64,000 bases of DNA, taken from the NCBI GenBank assembly GCA_013365325.1, contig JABVXV010000023.1, positions 310,001 through 374,000 on the forward strand, written 5' to 3'. Positions 41,639 to 56,694 of this stretch are shown here, piece after piece. This stretch comes from Dipetalonema caudispina. Lineage: Eukaryota; Nematoda; Chromadorea; Rhabditida; Onchocercidae. A program made the position numbers and the translations under genes. The notes below the pieces were generated by a model that had not been told where the DNA came from, searched no databases, and saw nothing but the letters and a program-made list of their open reading frames with translations. The stretch's first letter is position 1. Every line of letters starts with the position of its first letter.

Positions 41639-42835
41639 TTTGTCTTAATATGATCTCGTTATCGGGAAAGCAATCTGAACTGCCGGAAATGAACTTAGTC
41701 CCACTACTTTTTACTTGGTTGCAACAGCTAAAAATAGCTAAAAGATGTTGTCCAACGCATTTGCCATCGATTGTTTTAACTCTATTACTTATAACCTATG
41801 CAAAATAAGTTGACAGACCAACACAGACTTATAAGTCACACCATTACCGCTTAAAAAATGATCAGAAATCATCTATACTTGCCAGATCTCAGGATGACCA
41901 TAAATTCCAGTTTAGCCGTTTAAAAACAACTCTAAATTACTTTGTTTTTTTTTTCCCAAGCGGCTACGCTGGAATTTTTTTTCGGTGCTTCTATCACTGC
42001 CAAAAAAGATGCTCCTAAAACTCATGCAGCTACCGTAAGCGATACTATTCCACCATTCCTGAGCACCCAATTCTAATTCTAAATCTCATAATTACTTACA
42101 CACAATTGCCAGATTTTTAAGCAACAAGGCTCCAGTTTTCGGTAGAACATATATGAAAGTAATGGCATCACACCATCAACAGAAAATAATCATCTCGGAA
42201 ATTTATAATATCTTGGTGGAAAAGAAGTGAATACACTTAACTGAAAACGATTTTAATAACCAACTGAAATTATTAGAACTACAATTATCTGTAGCGTGTC
42301 AGCGGTATGGAACCAAATGATCCTACAATAAGCCCTTGTAATAAAATGAGTCTTAACTAAAACAGCGAAAATCGATTAAATTCTAAAAATTTTTCTCACA
42401 TCTAAAGTTTCCAAAACAAAACGAATAAATAGCGTGAGCATATAAAGTACAAAAAACCTAGTAACTTCAGCACTACGAAGAAAATCCGACTATACATAAG
42501 CATTGTAAAAAAAATTTAAAAGGATATGGAGAACCAACAGTATTTGAAACAAGGCAAAAAACAAAGACTAAGAGAAAAGTGAAAAATCCCGCTGCTCTTC
42601 CCCCTCTCGCTCCTCGAAGCGTGTAAGAGGTAAAATAAATTCTAAAAGGAAAAACAAATTCCGAGAGGGAAACAAATTATACGAGAGAAAACAAAAGGCA
42701 TGTAACAGAGGAAACAATTCCTTCCAAAATACGCGAAAGGAAAAAATGTGAAAGTACCAGTACTTATCATTTCCTAAAAGTGAACACGAAGAAAAACATT
42801 ATCTTTAAAACAAATGAGTCTGAGAAAAATTCAAA
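41639..42835. other. Spacer between two same-strand genes (DDX60 to abce-1)
   Basis: No coding exon recognised. It must contain the DDX60 3' untranslated region and the abce-1 5' region. At about 1.2 kb it is longer than typical nematode operon spacers but does not exclude co-transcription. Confidence 0.5.
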
Positions 42836-45800
42836 TCAGTCTGCAGCTCCATAGGAGACACGAATTTTCTGTTTCATCGAAAATGCAACACAGAATTTTT
42901 TATGGTATTCATTGGCCAACTCCAGCATCACTTCCACAAATGGATCTTTGGAACGACCAACAGTGAGCAGTGCATCTCCAATCTTAAGAAGAGTACTCTG
43001 AAAAAAGCCTTTTGAAGAAGTTGCTTAAGAATTTCTACAATCATAGATAAATTTGAATAGAGATGATATTGACCAAAGAATTCTGGTAGTAACATTATGA
43101 ACTTTTGTAATTCATACGTTTAGAATAATTTATTTTAATTCATACCATATTGAGCAGAACTACAAAAACTGATTTACATTAGTCAGTCCTACTATAAATA
43201 AGTTCTCTGTATCACAAAAAATATTGTATATAATGAAGTTGAAGGGATATCTGAAAAAGAAAAATCATTCAAAATAACATACTGAGAAACTGTGAATTAA
43301 ACCCCAAACTCTATTTTCACTAATTCCGTTATCTCTTTCCAATGCTTTTTTTGACTCTAGACGCCAAAAGTCAACTGCGTAGGCATTCAGGTATATCTGA
43401 AATGTCATATATTTGTATTATAAATTAAAGTTGATGATGAAATATCTGGATCAATTTTTTGGTAGAGATACAGCGAAAAAAAAGAAAAATATTAAATGAG
43501 GTTTAATTTTAACCCAAGTAAACTTAAATCGAACAAACTACATTTTTCTGAATGAATAAACAAGTCAAAGTTCACATAAAAAGAAATTATAATTGCAGTG
43601 AATCTACGTTCATCCTTAGATATCCAGACGAGAAAACAATAAATAAAAGTGGAAGAAAAAATTCCTTACTTTTCGACCGCGATGATCAACTGGATTTGGT
43701 GAGCGAGCTGGCATAAATGCTTCATCAAAAAGCAAATAATCATGGAATGGATGAACAATATTCGATGCGAACATTGGAACTGATGAATCGGCGTAACCTG
43801 TTAGAGAGAATACCTCACCCTAAAACGGTTTAGTTTATAAAAATTATGTAAAAGAATTGCAAAAAAGAAAAAAAAAATGGAATAGAAAATGCTCAATAAG
43901 ACAAAAGTTATTCTCACTGAATTAGAGAAGTTAAAAGTCGATAACTAAGGTGAAAATTTGATCAGTGCAAAAGTTTTTGCACTGAAACTATTGCGAATAT
44001 TGTGTTGCAGAAAACAAGAAAAATCTGTGCGCAATTGTTTGGCTTTATGGGCATTTAATTCCGTTTAGTAGTGACAACGTAAATGATTGCGCCTTACGTA
44101 GATACAATAACTTGCCAGTGTCTGGTACGTCTAGCAAAACATGTAAAATAAGAACTAGGGCTTCGATCTCAACTACTTAATTGTTCAGACGATTAAAATC
44201 CTTTAAATTCGAAATTCAAATATAAAAAAGCCTAACTGAGTTAACTGAGTTAATTTGTGCAAAGCTAATCCTTATGCAGAAATAGAGCGGATCAGATGAA
44301 TGTTACTTCTAAAATGACCCTATATTTCGTAGCATCAAAATTCAATGCAACTTCTTCAGTAATCTATCCAGTTATCATAGTTCAAATAGTTACCTGAAGC
44401 ATTTTGTTAGGACCAGCCAATCGCATAAATTCTCGATATAAATTTTCCACTTTGTTGGCGTACTGTTTAATCAAGCAAGCACAATTGTCAGGCAAAGGCT
44501 TCAAGAAAACCTGCAAAATTTCAAGTAAATTCTTCCTTCAATTGAAGAAGGGAATTAATATCCTCAGATAGTTTTAATTTTTAGTCACTAGTGTTTTTGT
44601 AGTTCATACTGTACTCATTGTATTTATTGCTAATCACCAAATAATCAATTTTGAAATATTGCTGCCGTGTAACCACACACCAAACATAATCACACCACTC
44701 CTTTATCTTAATCAAGTACCCCTCATAAATTTCCTAATACCTAGAAGATTTAAACTCCCGATTTAAAAAATCTATCAAATGATCGTTTCTTCTCTGCAAC
44801 GATCAAATGCATTAAAAAATTACATAAAATATGAACGAACCTCCGATTCACCTGTTGACGGATAGGAATTCTTGTCACTCGGGTTCCAGCTAAGCGGCAA
44901 ACGCAAATTAGTGAATAGATGAGCAAAAATGAGTACCAACTGACTTTTCACTTCCTCTCTCGATATTGTGCTACTTTCGCACAACTTGTGAAATACACCA
45001 TTCTGGAGAAGATGTGCAAAAAGAAGGTTACCCGGTTCATTGGCTGATAAATGGCATACTAGAGAAGCCAGACCACTCAATTCACCCTGAATGAACATCT
45101 GTATGTTAAAACATTGTGTCAGAACAAAGTGTGATAACTTCAATTGTGAAATGAGACCACAAGCCTATAGTCAGTTCAAGTTTGTATCTCGAAAATTCCA
45201 AATTTATCGTCTCATTAATTAGCTTAACATCACCATGATGAAACTGTAAATCGAATTTCGAGGAAGATCAAACAAAAAAAGGCAAGTAAAAGAACACGAA
45301 AAATAACGAACCTTCTGATTCAACAAATTCAGAGAACGCAACACTTGAACAGCAAAAAGCGTGTACAGTCTGAGCTGCTTCTGCACTGTTGACAACAATT
45401 CGGCACGTGTATGAAGAATAAAAGAATTTGTCAAAAACGACAAAGCGGTCTAAAAAAATAATTGCTCAAGTTGTGCAATAGCCTAAATATAAAATAAGAT
45501 AAGGAATACTATGTTACTTCTTCATTTGTTCCATTTTTTAACTGCCTTCGACATGGAAATAAAGGAATTTCTCTAAGTCCCATTCGTCGATCTTAGGGTG
45601 CAGAAATGCAAAACAGTGTTTAACACTTCAAACTACATTGTTCTTCATTAGGCTATGCTTCTGGCTGTGGAAATGATGGAAGACAATAACACGCAAACGA
45701 ATTTGATAAGCTTACTCGTAATCTTAGCTCGAACGGTGAAATTTTTTGATTTCCAGAACGTAATTCACCTGAAAAGCAATGAAAGGAGTTTACATACAAT

Positions 45801-48800
45801 TAACGACAAATTAGACCAGATATGAAACCGCTTCTAAATTCGCAGCTTACACGACAAACTTTTAGATTAAACGAAATACCTTGTAAGAGATTATAGAACG
45901 TATCACTGAATTTCAAACATGTTTGTTGAAGAGCTGACATGTAAATTATTATTATGAATTCGCAAAGAACTATTTACATGGCATTATTTACATTGCGTAT
46001 TTTAATTATTCAAGACACGAAAGTAAGTTGAACCTGCAGTGAGTAAACGTTAAATATTTGAATGTATAACAGAATATATGCACTGAAATATCTAAAGTTA
46101 TGTTAAATGTCAAACTTACTTATTATACTGTCTTGTTGGTGTATATAGCCAAAAAGACGCAGAATATACGATGTAGTAAACGGCAAATTTCCACGCAAAG
46201 TCGACAAACTTGCTGTTAACAAGCGGCGTATCTGAAATATACAATTTATAAAATCATATCCTCACTTTTCTTTCTAATTCTTCCAGTGAAACTTTGATGC
46301 GATTTTTAAAAATTATTTTGATATAATTTGATATATATTTATTTTTCTTAACACAGGTAAGACAAACTTTGGCAGTTGGTATTGACATGAAGATGACTGA
46401 GCCTGAATGATCAAAACCACGGCGACCTGCACGGCCAGACATTTGTCGAAACTGTAATGGTGTCAGATTTGCATCATCAACTCCAAAGAGAACCGTTTTA
46501 CATGGCATGTTGATACCAAGAGCTAGCGTTGAAGTAGAGAATAAGATTGCCAAATAACCAGATCTATAAGGATAAATGCATTAAAAATTTTAACTTTCGC
46601 ATTAATTTTCCACTTGCACTCTTTTTGCAGCTCCAGTAAAATGAATTTTATTCTTATAAAAAGAAAATTGAAATTCGTGATGAAGCAACCATTGATTTTC
46701 AAATCAAGAATGATCAAGTGATTAGGTTACTAAAATAACCTGAATAAGATTTCGACAGCACCGCGTTCCTTAGAGTTCAAACCAGGATGGTGGAAGCCAA
46801 TACCGCGTTCAAAAAGCTTAAATAATAATTTTGTTGTTTCTCGAGATAATCGATCCTTTGCCAATCTTCCAATCACTTTTTGGTACAAATCTGCATCACG
46901 CTGTCGCCCATGTAATTTGAACCTGAATAATTCGAGTTAAAGAAATTCATCTCAATTTTGAAATAGTACTGCTTCTTCCAAGAGTTAGCACTATCAAGAA
47001 TTATAGCTCTTAAAAGCTCTTTCCAGATATTTCTCCTGAACTCAGCTTTAAATCATTTCATTCAAATTACCCTGAGTTGTTGATGACATCCTCTGATTTC
47101 CTTTATTTTACATTAATCACGTCTTGAAAACGACCACGTTTGTATGATGCAGTTGGAGATGCTAAACTAATCATTCTAAATTGCAAGCAATTGTTTTAAT
47201 GGGAGGGTAGAAGGGGTGAGGGAGAAGGGAGTTCATCTATAGTGAGCATTATTACTTATAGGAAAATGCTTTAAAATGAAACAGAAAACTAAAGAAAAAA
47301 GTACCTTTCCAAAACCATATTCAAACGTAGTCTCATAGCCGCAAGTGGATCGTAATCATCAACATCCTGTACGTCATGTTCGTGTTCTTCCACTTCGGCT
47401 CTCTCAAACTTATCTGCAGTTTTCGACTTTTTTTTCTCCTTTATTGCTGCAGTATCCCGTTTCCTTTTCACCATTTTCGCTATTTTCTGAAATTCAAACG
47501 TTTTCAGATTGTTTTTGTATCCACAATTTAAAACTACAAACACAATGTTAGTGTAACAGATTGATCGTTTTATATGTAGAGCAATTCTGCAAACCTTTCG
47601 ACATTTATACATATGCTTTGGTGAGAGATAAACACTAATTCAAACTTCCTAAAAGTTTGATTTACCTCTTCATCTTTTATTTCATATTTTTTGTATTCCG
47701 AACTGGCTTCGAACTCCTTCTGCTGCATTTCAAGATAATCGAACAACTGCTGAGCCAGTCTTTCGCACACCCGACGATCTTCATTAAAACAAATTGCCGG
47801 AAGTAATTCCTTATCACGTAGCTCCAAAATCAGAGGGGCAATGCTTTTCATTGCCGCTGCACGCTAGAAAAATAGTACTTGAAGAGAGGTATGGAAACCA
47901 AATTAAACTTGGATGCTATTTCCCATTCTTAATTAATCTCTCCTACTGAAGCGAATTTTGTTCTTAAAATACAATTTTTCCGTCGAATTCGATATGAGAT
48001 GGAAGGCATAAACAGTTTTCTCAAATACAGAGCGATCACCAGGGTGTGTTTCGTAGCAGTTACATATAAATATGTAGTAAATCGAGCATGCATGTCTCAA
48101 AAGAGGCTCACGAAATAGGACATCAAAGTGATTTAATAAATTCATTTTTAATATAATCTCTAATATAGATCCTGGATAGTCGCTATGTAGATCTTGGAAT
48201 TTTTCAAGTCAAACCTGATCAAATGGTTTACTTCGGAAGTCTAATTCATTTTCTACATTTCTACCAATTTGCTGCAAAACTTTATTGGCTCTTTCTGGAT
48301 TTATTACAAGCCACTCCAAAAAACGATTTTTCAGAGCAACCTCCAGACGTCTGATATCTTCACGTGTAAGCCAAACCTTTTCGCCTCCAGGTTTGTAGTT
48401 GAAAAATGAACATGGTTCAAATTCTTCCCTATGAAAACGATAAACATATAAAGTATGTTTACGGAGATTTTTGACTGGGTTTCGATCATAAAAAACGAAA
48501 CTAAAATTAAATCATCTGCTTTTACAGCACAGAATGTGGATTGTGGATTTGAGAAAAAGAGAAAATAAGAGAGAAGAAAACTTACTTAACTACTGGATCT
48601 ACTTCGGCAAGGGCATTATATAAATCAAGGATCTGCCTTGCAGTTAACTGCTGATCCCCGGGAATACCAAACATCGACAATTTCACTGGTTTATATACCC
48701 CGTATGGCATGAAGTGCTCAACCATCGAATTCACTGCGTTTCCATCTCGAACCGCTGTATCAATGGCTGGATTAATTCGTTGTACGGCAAGTTCCAGTTC

Positions 48801-51800
48801 CGAGTATCTTTCACCATACGTTATTAGTTCAACCTGAAATAACAAGAGAGATCTGCATGAAATCCCGATGTATAAGCATGGACGAAGGATATCGAAACAA
48901 CAACTGAACTTCAAATGCTCATAATAACAGAAAGTCGAAGTTTTAACATCTTAAATGTAGTAATAAGAAATTTTTTCAAATGATAACAAAAAGCAAACCT
49001 CTCTTAATGGTGTCCCCCGTATATTCTTACTTTTCTCAGCGGACTGCAACCACTGATGAAGCACTGCCGCGTTACCGATAGTAGCTGAGAGGGCAAGGAA
49101 GGGGCATCTAATGAGAAGTAGAAGATGTTCCCAAATATGGGCATCTGGGGAAGCGCTGATGCAATGAACCTGGAAAATTATTGAGAGAAATTTAATCTCG
49201 ATGTTTTATCATGCTAGCTATACTGTTACTTTCATTCTTCATCATTCTTAAGACTAACTCTAATGTAGAAAGACAAAATTCAAACAAGATTTAGGAAATT
49301 CAAATCTAAACATAATTTTTGATCATAGTGGCGAAAAGTTCTGATGCGAAAACTAGAAAATCATTTACTTCATCAAATATGACGTATTTAATTTTATCGA
49401 TTACTGCCTGTACGATTGGATTTGTTGACAAAAGCAAATTTTCAAGGCATTCTGGAATAGTGATGAGCACCTGAAATTGATCATAACATTTGTGATAACA
49501 GTTAGTGGAGTTGCGATGCAAATAAATGATAACAATTAAATTGAAATCGAAAGTCTGAAACCAACGTATTTTCAACAAGGTTTATGTTTACCTCTCGCAA
49601 CCATGGTATGTCAAAAATTTGCAAAAACAGAATGAACCAATGATTATCAGCTGCCTGCCTTTATGCTTACTCAAAATGTTGGAACCAAAATGATTACCTG
49701 ACAGTTCATTGGATTCTCGGAACGTTCCAAAAGAAGCGTTCCAAAAAGCGATTTCCCACCACTTAAAGTTTTGTTACGAAAACGAGCGTACACTGAACCA
49801 CAAACCTACAATTATTCATTTATGAACAAATGAAGCTGAAAAAAATGAAAGTACGACAATTCTCAAGAAATGCAGGTAATGAACTGCAATCCAATCAAAG
49901 TTTTTATGACAGGTACCTGATTCAGAAGTGCTTTGGAGGGTGAAACGTAAACAACCATATCATCATCACTTTGTCGCAATACACGTTCGATACAGTAATA
50001 CGATACAAAAGTTTTACCCGCAGAAGTTGGGGCAATTATAACAGCAGAGTGATCTAAAATATTTAAAATTTTAGTACGGACCTTATCCTAACTCTCGGAG
50101 TGAACTCGCAACCCTTAATTATCCAACCATGTGTACTTCTTGACAAGTGCAATTTAAATTGAGTGATTCTCAATATGAAGCATCGTATCACATTTTCACC
50201 AATAAATGTGAACACAGTTGCATAAAAAGATTTAGAAATGGAACTTGCTTTTATCTACAGCATCCAACATTCGTCTCTGCCATGCATCTGGCTGAAAACC
50301 AGTAACACGATCGTCCTTCTGAGGATCTGACCGAATATCGATAATTTCACCACCATAAGACAATTGATAATATATCATATTCATGTTCAACGTTAACCTG
50401 CCTTCACAAAAAGCAGTGGGTTTCTTGCTTTTTTCAAATCCGAGAGAAACCCATAAATCGGTAACCTAAAAGTACGCGAATAAAATTACATGGTTAGTAT
50501 CGAAAACGAATGTTGCATAAGAAATAGTTAAAACATCTCCTGCAAATTCATCTGAAATCCATAAAATGTGATTTTGATATCTTATCACTGTAGAAAAATG
50601 ATATGAAACTGTTAGAGTCATCTCGAAAGTTCCACGAAATTCGAAAAAAAAAAAAGTTAACAAGCTGAGTGTCTTTGCCTATCAGTAAGGGAAATTAATC
50701 AACTATCGCCAAATCATTGGTAAAACTAAAATGGTCCCACAGTTCCATAAGTTTATAAAAACTAAGTTGGAAAAAGCTATGATCACCGTATCATCGCAAC
50801 CCTTATCTGAATTCAAACAGTAAGAAAAAACACGTACATATTCCTTCTGCTTATCATCCAAATGCTGCCAATATACTGTAAAGAGATCCTTCAATTTACT
50901 GATTATAGGAACTGCCCGAATCCTTCTTTTCTCTATAAAATCTTGTCCCTCTAGAGAACTGAAGTCATTTGACATACGTAGCACTTGTTGGTAGGTGCAC
51001 ATAGCTCTAGAAGAGTCCAGTTCAAGTTTGTTCATCAAATTTTCCAAAATAAACATTGCCTAAAACGACCAAATTTTTTTGCAGATCAACCTGATATATG
51101 CTGAATTGAAATGGTGCAGATATTGTATAAGATTATCTAGTAATTTCATTATAGTTAAAGATAAAGCTATCTCAAACTATAACGAAGTACTTATCTATTA
51201 TAAATGGATTAATATCCCATTTTTACTAGCATTATCTTGTGACTCTATTAAGACAAAGCACATACATGCCTGCATAGTTTACATACTTCGAGTCTCGAAA
51301 CTAAAACGCAAAATATTCAGGCCCTAATTTGAAACAGAGCCTGAGTCAATGAAGCAGTACTCTTTATCTACCGTTCTGCCCACCCCTCTATGGCAGTTCT
51401 TTATTGCTAAAGCTAATTTCCCGTCTGTTACCATAACTTACATTCTTTCCCTGCTGCACCGCAAATCGAACCATTTGTTTCTCATCTTCCGCAAGTTTTT
51501 CATTCTTTTTATTTCGATTAGCTTCCAAAATTAATTCTTTTTTTGATTTAACAGCTCCTTTACCTTTTGGCCCTTAAAAAGTTCCATGAAATTGACAGTG
51601 TGCAACAGGCTGAGTTTACCCATGTCACTAACTTCTATATAATCGTCAAATTCTATTATTTTCGTCTAGATATTTGTATATTCCACTGCTTACTCTTTTT
51701 CCTTAGAGAATTCTCTTAGAGTTCCGACATATTATCATCTCTTTAAACCTGTTTCAACAAGCGGTCTTGAAAAGCCCAAATTCTAAACTCCTGAATATAA

Positions 51801-54800
51801 ACCCAGTTCAGACAAGCAATGAAAGTGCACTTGTCACAAACAAAAGTGCAAAAAGTTTCTAGCGAATATAGAACACTCATCACTTTTATTGCGTTTAGCT
51901 TTTTTTCAGGACTTGGGCAGTTTTATTACTACAACAGCTAAACATTGTGAAACAGCAAAATAAAGCTGTTATAAAGTTCAATTTCTCAGGACAAGGTCTC
52001 ACAGAATAACAACAACACTTATGCAGGCATAGAAGAACTAAAAAGAACATTTCCATACCATTTCCTTTGCCTTTTGGTTGCCAGTGCTGCTTCTCTTTCT
52101 TTTTATCAGATTGTTCATCAACTTTTGAAACAAATCCACGTGGTGTGCGTGAAAAATCAACTAGTAAACCAGTTCCACGTCCTTCAAGTGATTCTGCGAA
52201 GAATTCATACCTGCAGATAGTTGCAAATCAAAATTTGTAGACTTATGGAGATGTTCAAAAAAATCAACACACCGTATTTTTCTAGAGGATGTAATAATTC
52301 TGACCATTTGCTAAGCTTTTGTCTGTTTTTATTTTGCTTTTTCAGTTGGTATGCATTGTCAATTCGTTCTTCGGGTTTAGTATAAGGTTCTTCGATAGCA
52401 TCGAGACGCCATTTAACACGTAGCCAAAATTCTTTGAAAACAGATGGTTCCTTCAACAAAGCGTTAATTAAGGACAACTTGAAACCTAGAAATCGAACAA
52501 ACAAATCAAGTGCAACAAATTTTTAGTATTACTCTGAAATTTCAAACATAGAAACATGACTGCTGTAGCAAAAATATAATTGTTCAAAGAATTCTTGTGC
52601 TTATAAAAAGGAAAATTCTGTAGTTATAAGTTTTATGCGTGAAAAGATAGAAATAGCAAAAGAAATTATTTTTACCGTTTCCATGCAGTAATCCACAGCG
52701 CTTAGCATTTCTGGGGCGTACAGATTAAGCAATATAGAATTGATGGGAAGAAGTGCAGGCTTCTTAAAATCCACTTCTTTTACAACCGAATCAAATAGAG
52801 CATCGTCTACATCAACTTCAAGAGACAACTCCAGGGATGCTGTTTTATGTAGAGGAGCTAATTCCTGCTGAAGACGATAAGGGAGAACCTGTAAAAGAAA
52901 TATATGAATAAAAACGAAAAAAAAAAAACTCCTTCTTGAAATTTTGTGAGGTACTGAGTCTTATCAAAGGATAGCTTACATCTAAACAATCAACAAGCAA
53001 ACTTAATAAGTGGTTGATATCAGGGGTCTCCTTTAGGACGTCTTCAGTATCTAACTATTACACCAGTAGAAAACGTATTTCATGTATACTGGGTACTTGC
53101 GAAATAAAAAGATGAACTTACTCTAGCACCTGAGTTTATAGCATCATATATTCCCGTTATCAGAAGACCGTCCCAAAGGTCGATCAGTGAGAAAGATAAT
53201 GAATATTGCTGTAAAATTTATGCAGTAAATTTGATAATCTTGTTGGAGCAAATCATATAGAAATTAAGTAAATATGAGGAGAAATCGAAAAAAGCACTAA
53301 GCTCTCATTTTATTTCAACTTTCTGTTAATATTAGTCATCGTGCTACTTTCTGTCTTATACAAAATCTACGAAAAAGCATAATTTTAAAAAAAAGGAACA
53401 ATTATACTTTTAAATCAAGCGCATCCAGTAAAGAAGCACAAGAATTGAGCAGTGTTCGTCGGAACTTAATAAAATCGATGCCTCTTTTCGAAGCTTTATT
53501 TTCCTCAAAATAACGGCGTTCTGTTCCACGACGTTCGCAAATCAATGAAGAAATAAGCACAGCAGATGCCAGCGCATCGGATTCTTTCGGTAATCCACCA
53601 CTATAACAAACAAATCCCATTTTTATTATAATCAGTGATGTCGCTTGCAAGGACGTAATTTCTGATGTTAAGTTTCAATCCATGTGTGATTATGTTGTGA
53701 CATATTAAGTTTTATGGCACAAATAATTAGTCACGAATAAGATGAGTAATCTAGAACTTATTGGAATGAAAATAAGGACTAACATAACTCTCAATAAAGC
53801 ATTTTTCCGGTATGATTTAAGGAAACATTGACTGATGATAGCTAGTTCATCAAATAAAACAAAGTGACAACCTTTTTTTACAATCTCCAATAATTTGAGC
53901 CCACAACTGTGAAACACTTTTGCAACTTGATAGATCAATATTTCGGTGAACTTCTGAAAGTGTTTGCATAAACAGCGAAGCAGCAAATAATTTAAAGTAG
54001 AAAATAAGTTTCAAAAAAGACAAAACTGAAAAAAGGGAAAAAATTTTATGATTTCTGTGATGAAGTAGTAACTCAGATACCTCACAAGAGCCTTTAAATA
54101 TTACAAGATTTAATAACTCAAAATTTAGTTCATTTTGTTGAGAAACTGATTATAAAATAAAATACTGCCAGTGATATGTTAAAACACAACAAAACAAAAT
54201 CATCACCAATACTTTGAAACACTAATTAGTTTACTCTAACCAATTTTTTTTTCAGTCCACAGTTGGAATAAATAATCCGTCCATCCTTTGAAATCGACTA
54301 TGTGTGGTTCAACACGATGACTGTAAACTGAGCAGAGATTCACGACGAGACCATTGAAATACACAACGGGAATGGTCAAAGCAAGCGCCTGAAGCGCTAC
54401 TGAAGCAAGCAGTTGTTTGAAACCCAGCTCAGTATCTGCCACCACATTTTCTGATACATCGTCTACACCAATCATCTGGAAAAAATAGATAATTTCCTTG
54501 TTGGAACACTGTTGGTGTAACAAACTACTGATTTATAAAAAATACGTAAGCAAGAATAAGAGGTCCGTATTTTCAAACATAATAAGCAGTAAAGATGAAA
54601 AGCGAAAAGTCATTAACCGCTCCAGTATATCCATCCTATGTTAAGCGTAGATGTTCATGGTTACATTGTCACAGCAAGAGTATAGTCAAGCTTGTCTTTT
54701 AGTTTCTGTGTATATAGAACTAAGAAAAAGTTATTGCGTACCAAAAATGATGGCATCAGTTCATGTAAGTAAGATAACCAAAGTAAGTCAGTAGGATTGA

Positions 54801-55935
54801 CAAAATGTTCAACATCCGCTGCCCATTGAGATTGAAGCAAGTAAGCTGCAACGAAACTACGCAAAAAGTTGAGCACTGTATCTTTAGCATAGATGGCACA
54901 TAAATCCGTGAACCAGATTAATTTGAACTTGCCGCCAAGATTTGAAAGTTGTTTCAACAAAATCTCAATCTGAAAAAAAAATTTGTTATATCTAAATCAA
55001 CAAAGTTCAGATGTTGCTATGGTTGCTCCCACAGTCGATCATTCCTACACAATGTGAATTTATCATGGAGTCCACTCGATTTGACAGCATATCAAAGTTT
55101 CAAGATCAACAACTAATCATGTTAGTAATGACCATTAATTGAATTCAACTCCAGATTATGCAACCGTCACAAATACATAATTTTATAAATCCCTACTTGT
55201 TTTGCAATAACGATAGTCTGTCCACCCAGCGTCCAATTCAAATAACTGTGTGCTGTAAGTTCGATTAATAATCCATCTAACGATATTAGAAATATTTCCA
55301 CATCCGCAAATTCGGAGATTATATTATCATATGTTGAATTGAAACGATTTAATATCTACAAAGTAAACCATTATCAAACCTTTTTTATGAAAAAAGCAAA
55401 TAATTACTCAGCTTTTCCCAAGACTAGTGCTCGAGAATGGAAAATAAGAGTCAATTTGAGTAACTTCATACCCAGTTTAACTTCAGAAGATCTACATGGA
55501 TGGATTCTAAAAAATGTAGAAATATAATAAATGGATGAATTCTCAATGCAATTACTTCAACTAGGTTCACAACACCTATAGTGAAGTCATTGGTAATGAC
55601 AATGTCGCCAGCTTCCTCATCCTCACTTCCCGACTCGACATCGTTTTTGCTTGAAATCGATGTAGACACTCCGTCTTCAATCTAAAAATAACGAGTGAAG
55701 AAAAATCAAGTTGAACCGACATCGAAAAAAAAGTGCATTTGAGCATTTGATCAAAATGCTATTATGACTATAATCGTAATCAGGACCAAAAAACACTCAC
55801 ATCACTATCGTCATTCTCTTTCGCAAAAAGAATGTTTTGCTCTTCAAGACTGCTTGCTACTTTTGATGCAGCAGTTTTTTTGATTGGAACTGAATCCGTT
55901 TCAACCAATTTATCCAAATTGTCCCAATCGGACAT
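42836..55935 (-). CDS. DDX60: DDX60-family Ski2-like DExH RNA helicase
   Basis: DDX60 proteins are large cytosolic Ski2-like helicases; in vertebrates they are linked to antiviral RNA sensing and control of viral translation. The gene spans 13 kb in about 35 short exons. The acidic N-terminus (ATG at 55935 or in-frame 55983, [10 protein letters not shown]) leads into a PIN-like segment ([15 protein letters not shown] ... [15 protein letters not shown], about 55320-54890). A long helical middle and a Lys/Glu-rich linker (about 52150-51430) follow. Helicase motifs: I, APTSAGKT (about 50025); Ia, [16 protein letters not shown]-type, [25 protein letters not shown] (about 49380/49150); [49 protein letters not shown] (about 46435). 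The C-terminal half ([37 protein letters not shown]) ends at the stop near 42836. It appears intact, with no in-frame stop in the exons I checked. Confidence 0.92.
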
Positions 55936-56694
55936 TGCCTTTACAATGATAGCCTTCCTAATTATTGACTGATAATTGTTCAACTGTATCGGAATGCAAT
56001 ATAGTGAACAAACTGAAACGACAACATCGACAATAAATTATTGAAATAATCGTGAACTGTCCTCAGCATAATCCTTTCCAAGATATGATACCAGTGCATA
56101 TCGATCTCTTAGTTCTTCGTTATTGTCAATTTCACACCGTATGACATGAGATTTCCCGGGAGATAGTCAATTGTTTAATTAATCATTACTTTCCTTCTTA
56201 AGAGAAGAAAAATGAGATGAAGCTTGAATGGCATGAGAAATATATGAAAGTACTGTCAAAAGATATATGAAACGTCACACAACTCACTGGAACCAATCGC
56301 ACTACATCTGAAGAGCCTTTCTCCCTCATTACCATCCCGCATCCTGCACTACCGATGAAATGAATGAGATATCGGGTCATTACCTAACCAATCGCCTTTA
56401 ACGGGCCGACACGTTAAAAAGAGTTACTGATTATGCAACAAATTGGATCCATTACACGACATATGTATCGTTCGGCCGCGTGACAGCAATTTAGGTCTCG
56501 AGGTAGTTTTTTGCTTGCTGTAAGTGACGGATATCACGTAAATCAAAGAAGGTTGACCGGAAAAAATTCCCCAAATTGACGTCATACACTTTGATTTATA
56601 TATGTCAATACTTTCTTTGTTGTTTGCTGGTAAACTGAACGGACGTATCAGGAAAGTAGCCGTTGGAATTTAAGAAGAAAATATATCGTGCAAT
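55936..56694. other. Divergent promoter region between DDX60 and bud-23
   Basis: About 760 bases separate the two start codons of oppositely transcribed genes. A minus-strand frame at 56198-56380 is open but has no recognisable content. A bidirectional promoter is plausible here; no specific factor site was identified. Confidence 0.5.

Noticed and set aside
51079..51534. Plus-strand frames within the DDX60 gene
   Set aside because: They overlap an intron and one well-supported minus-strand exon (about 51550-51440) and show no domain.
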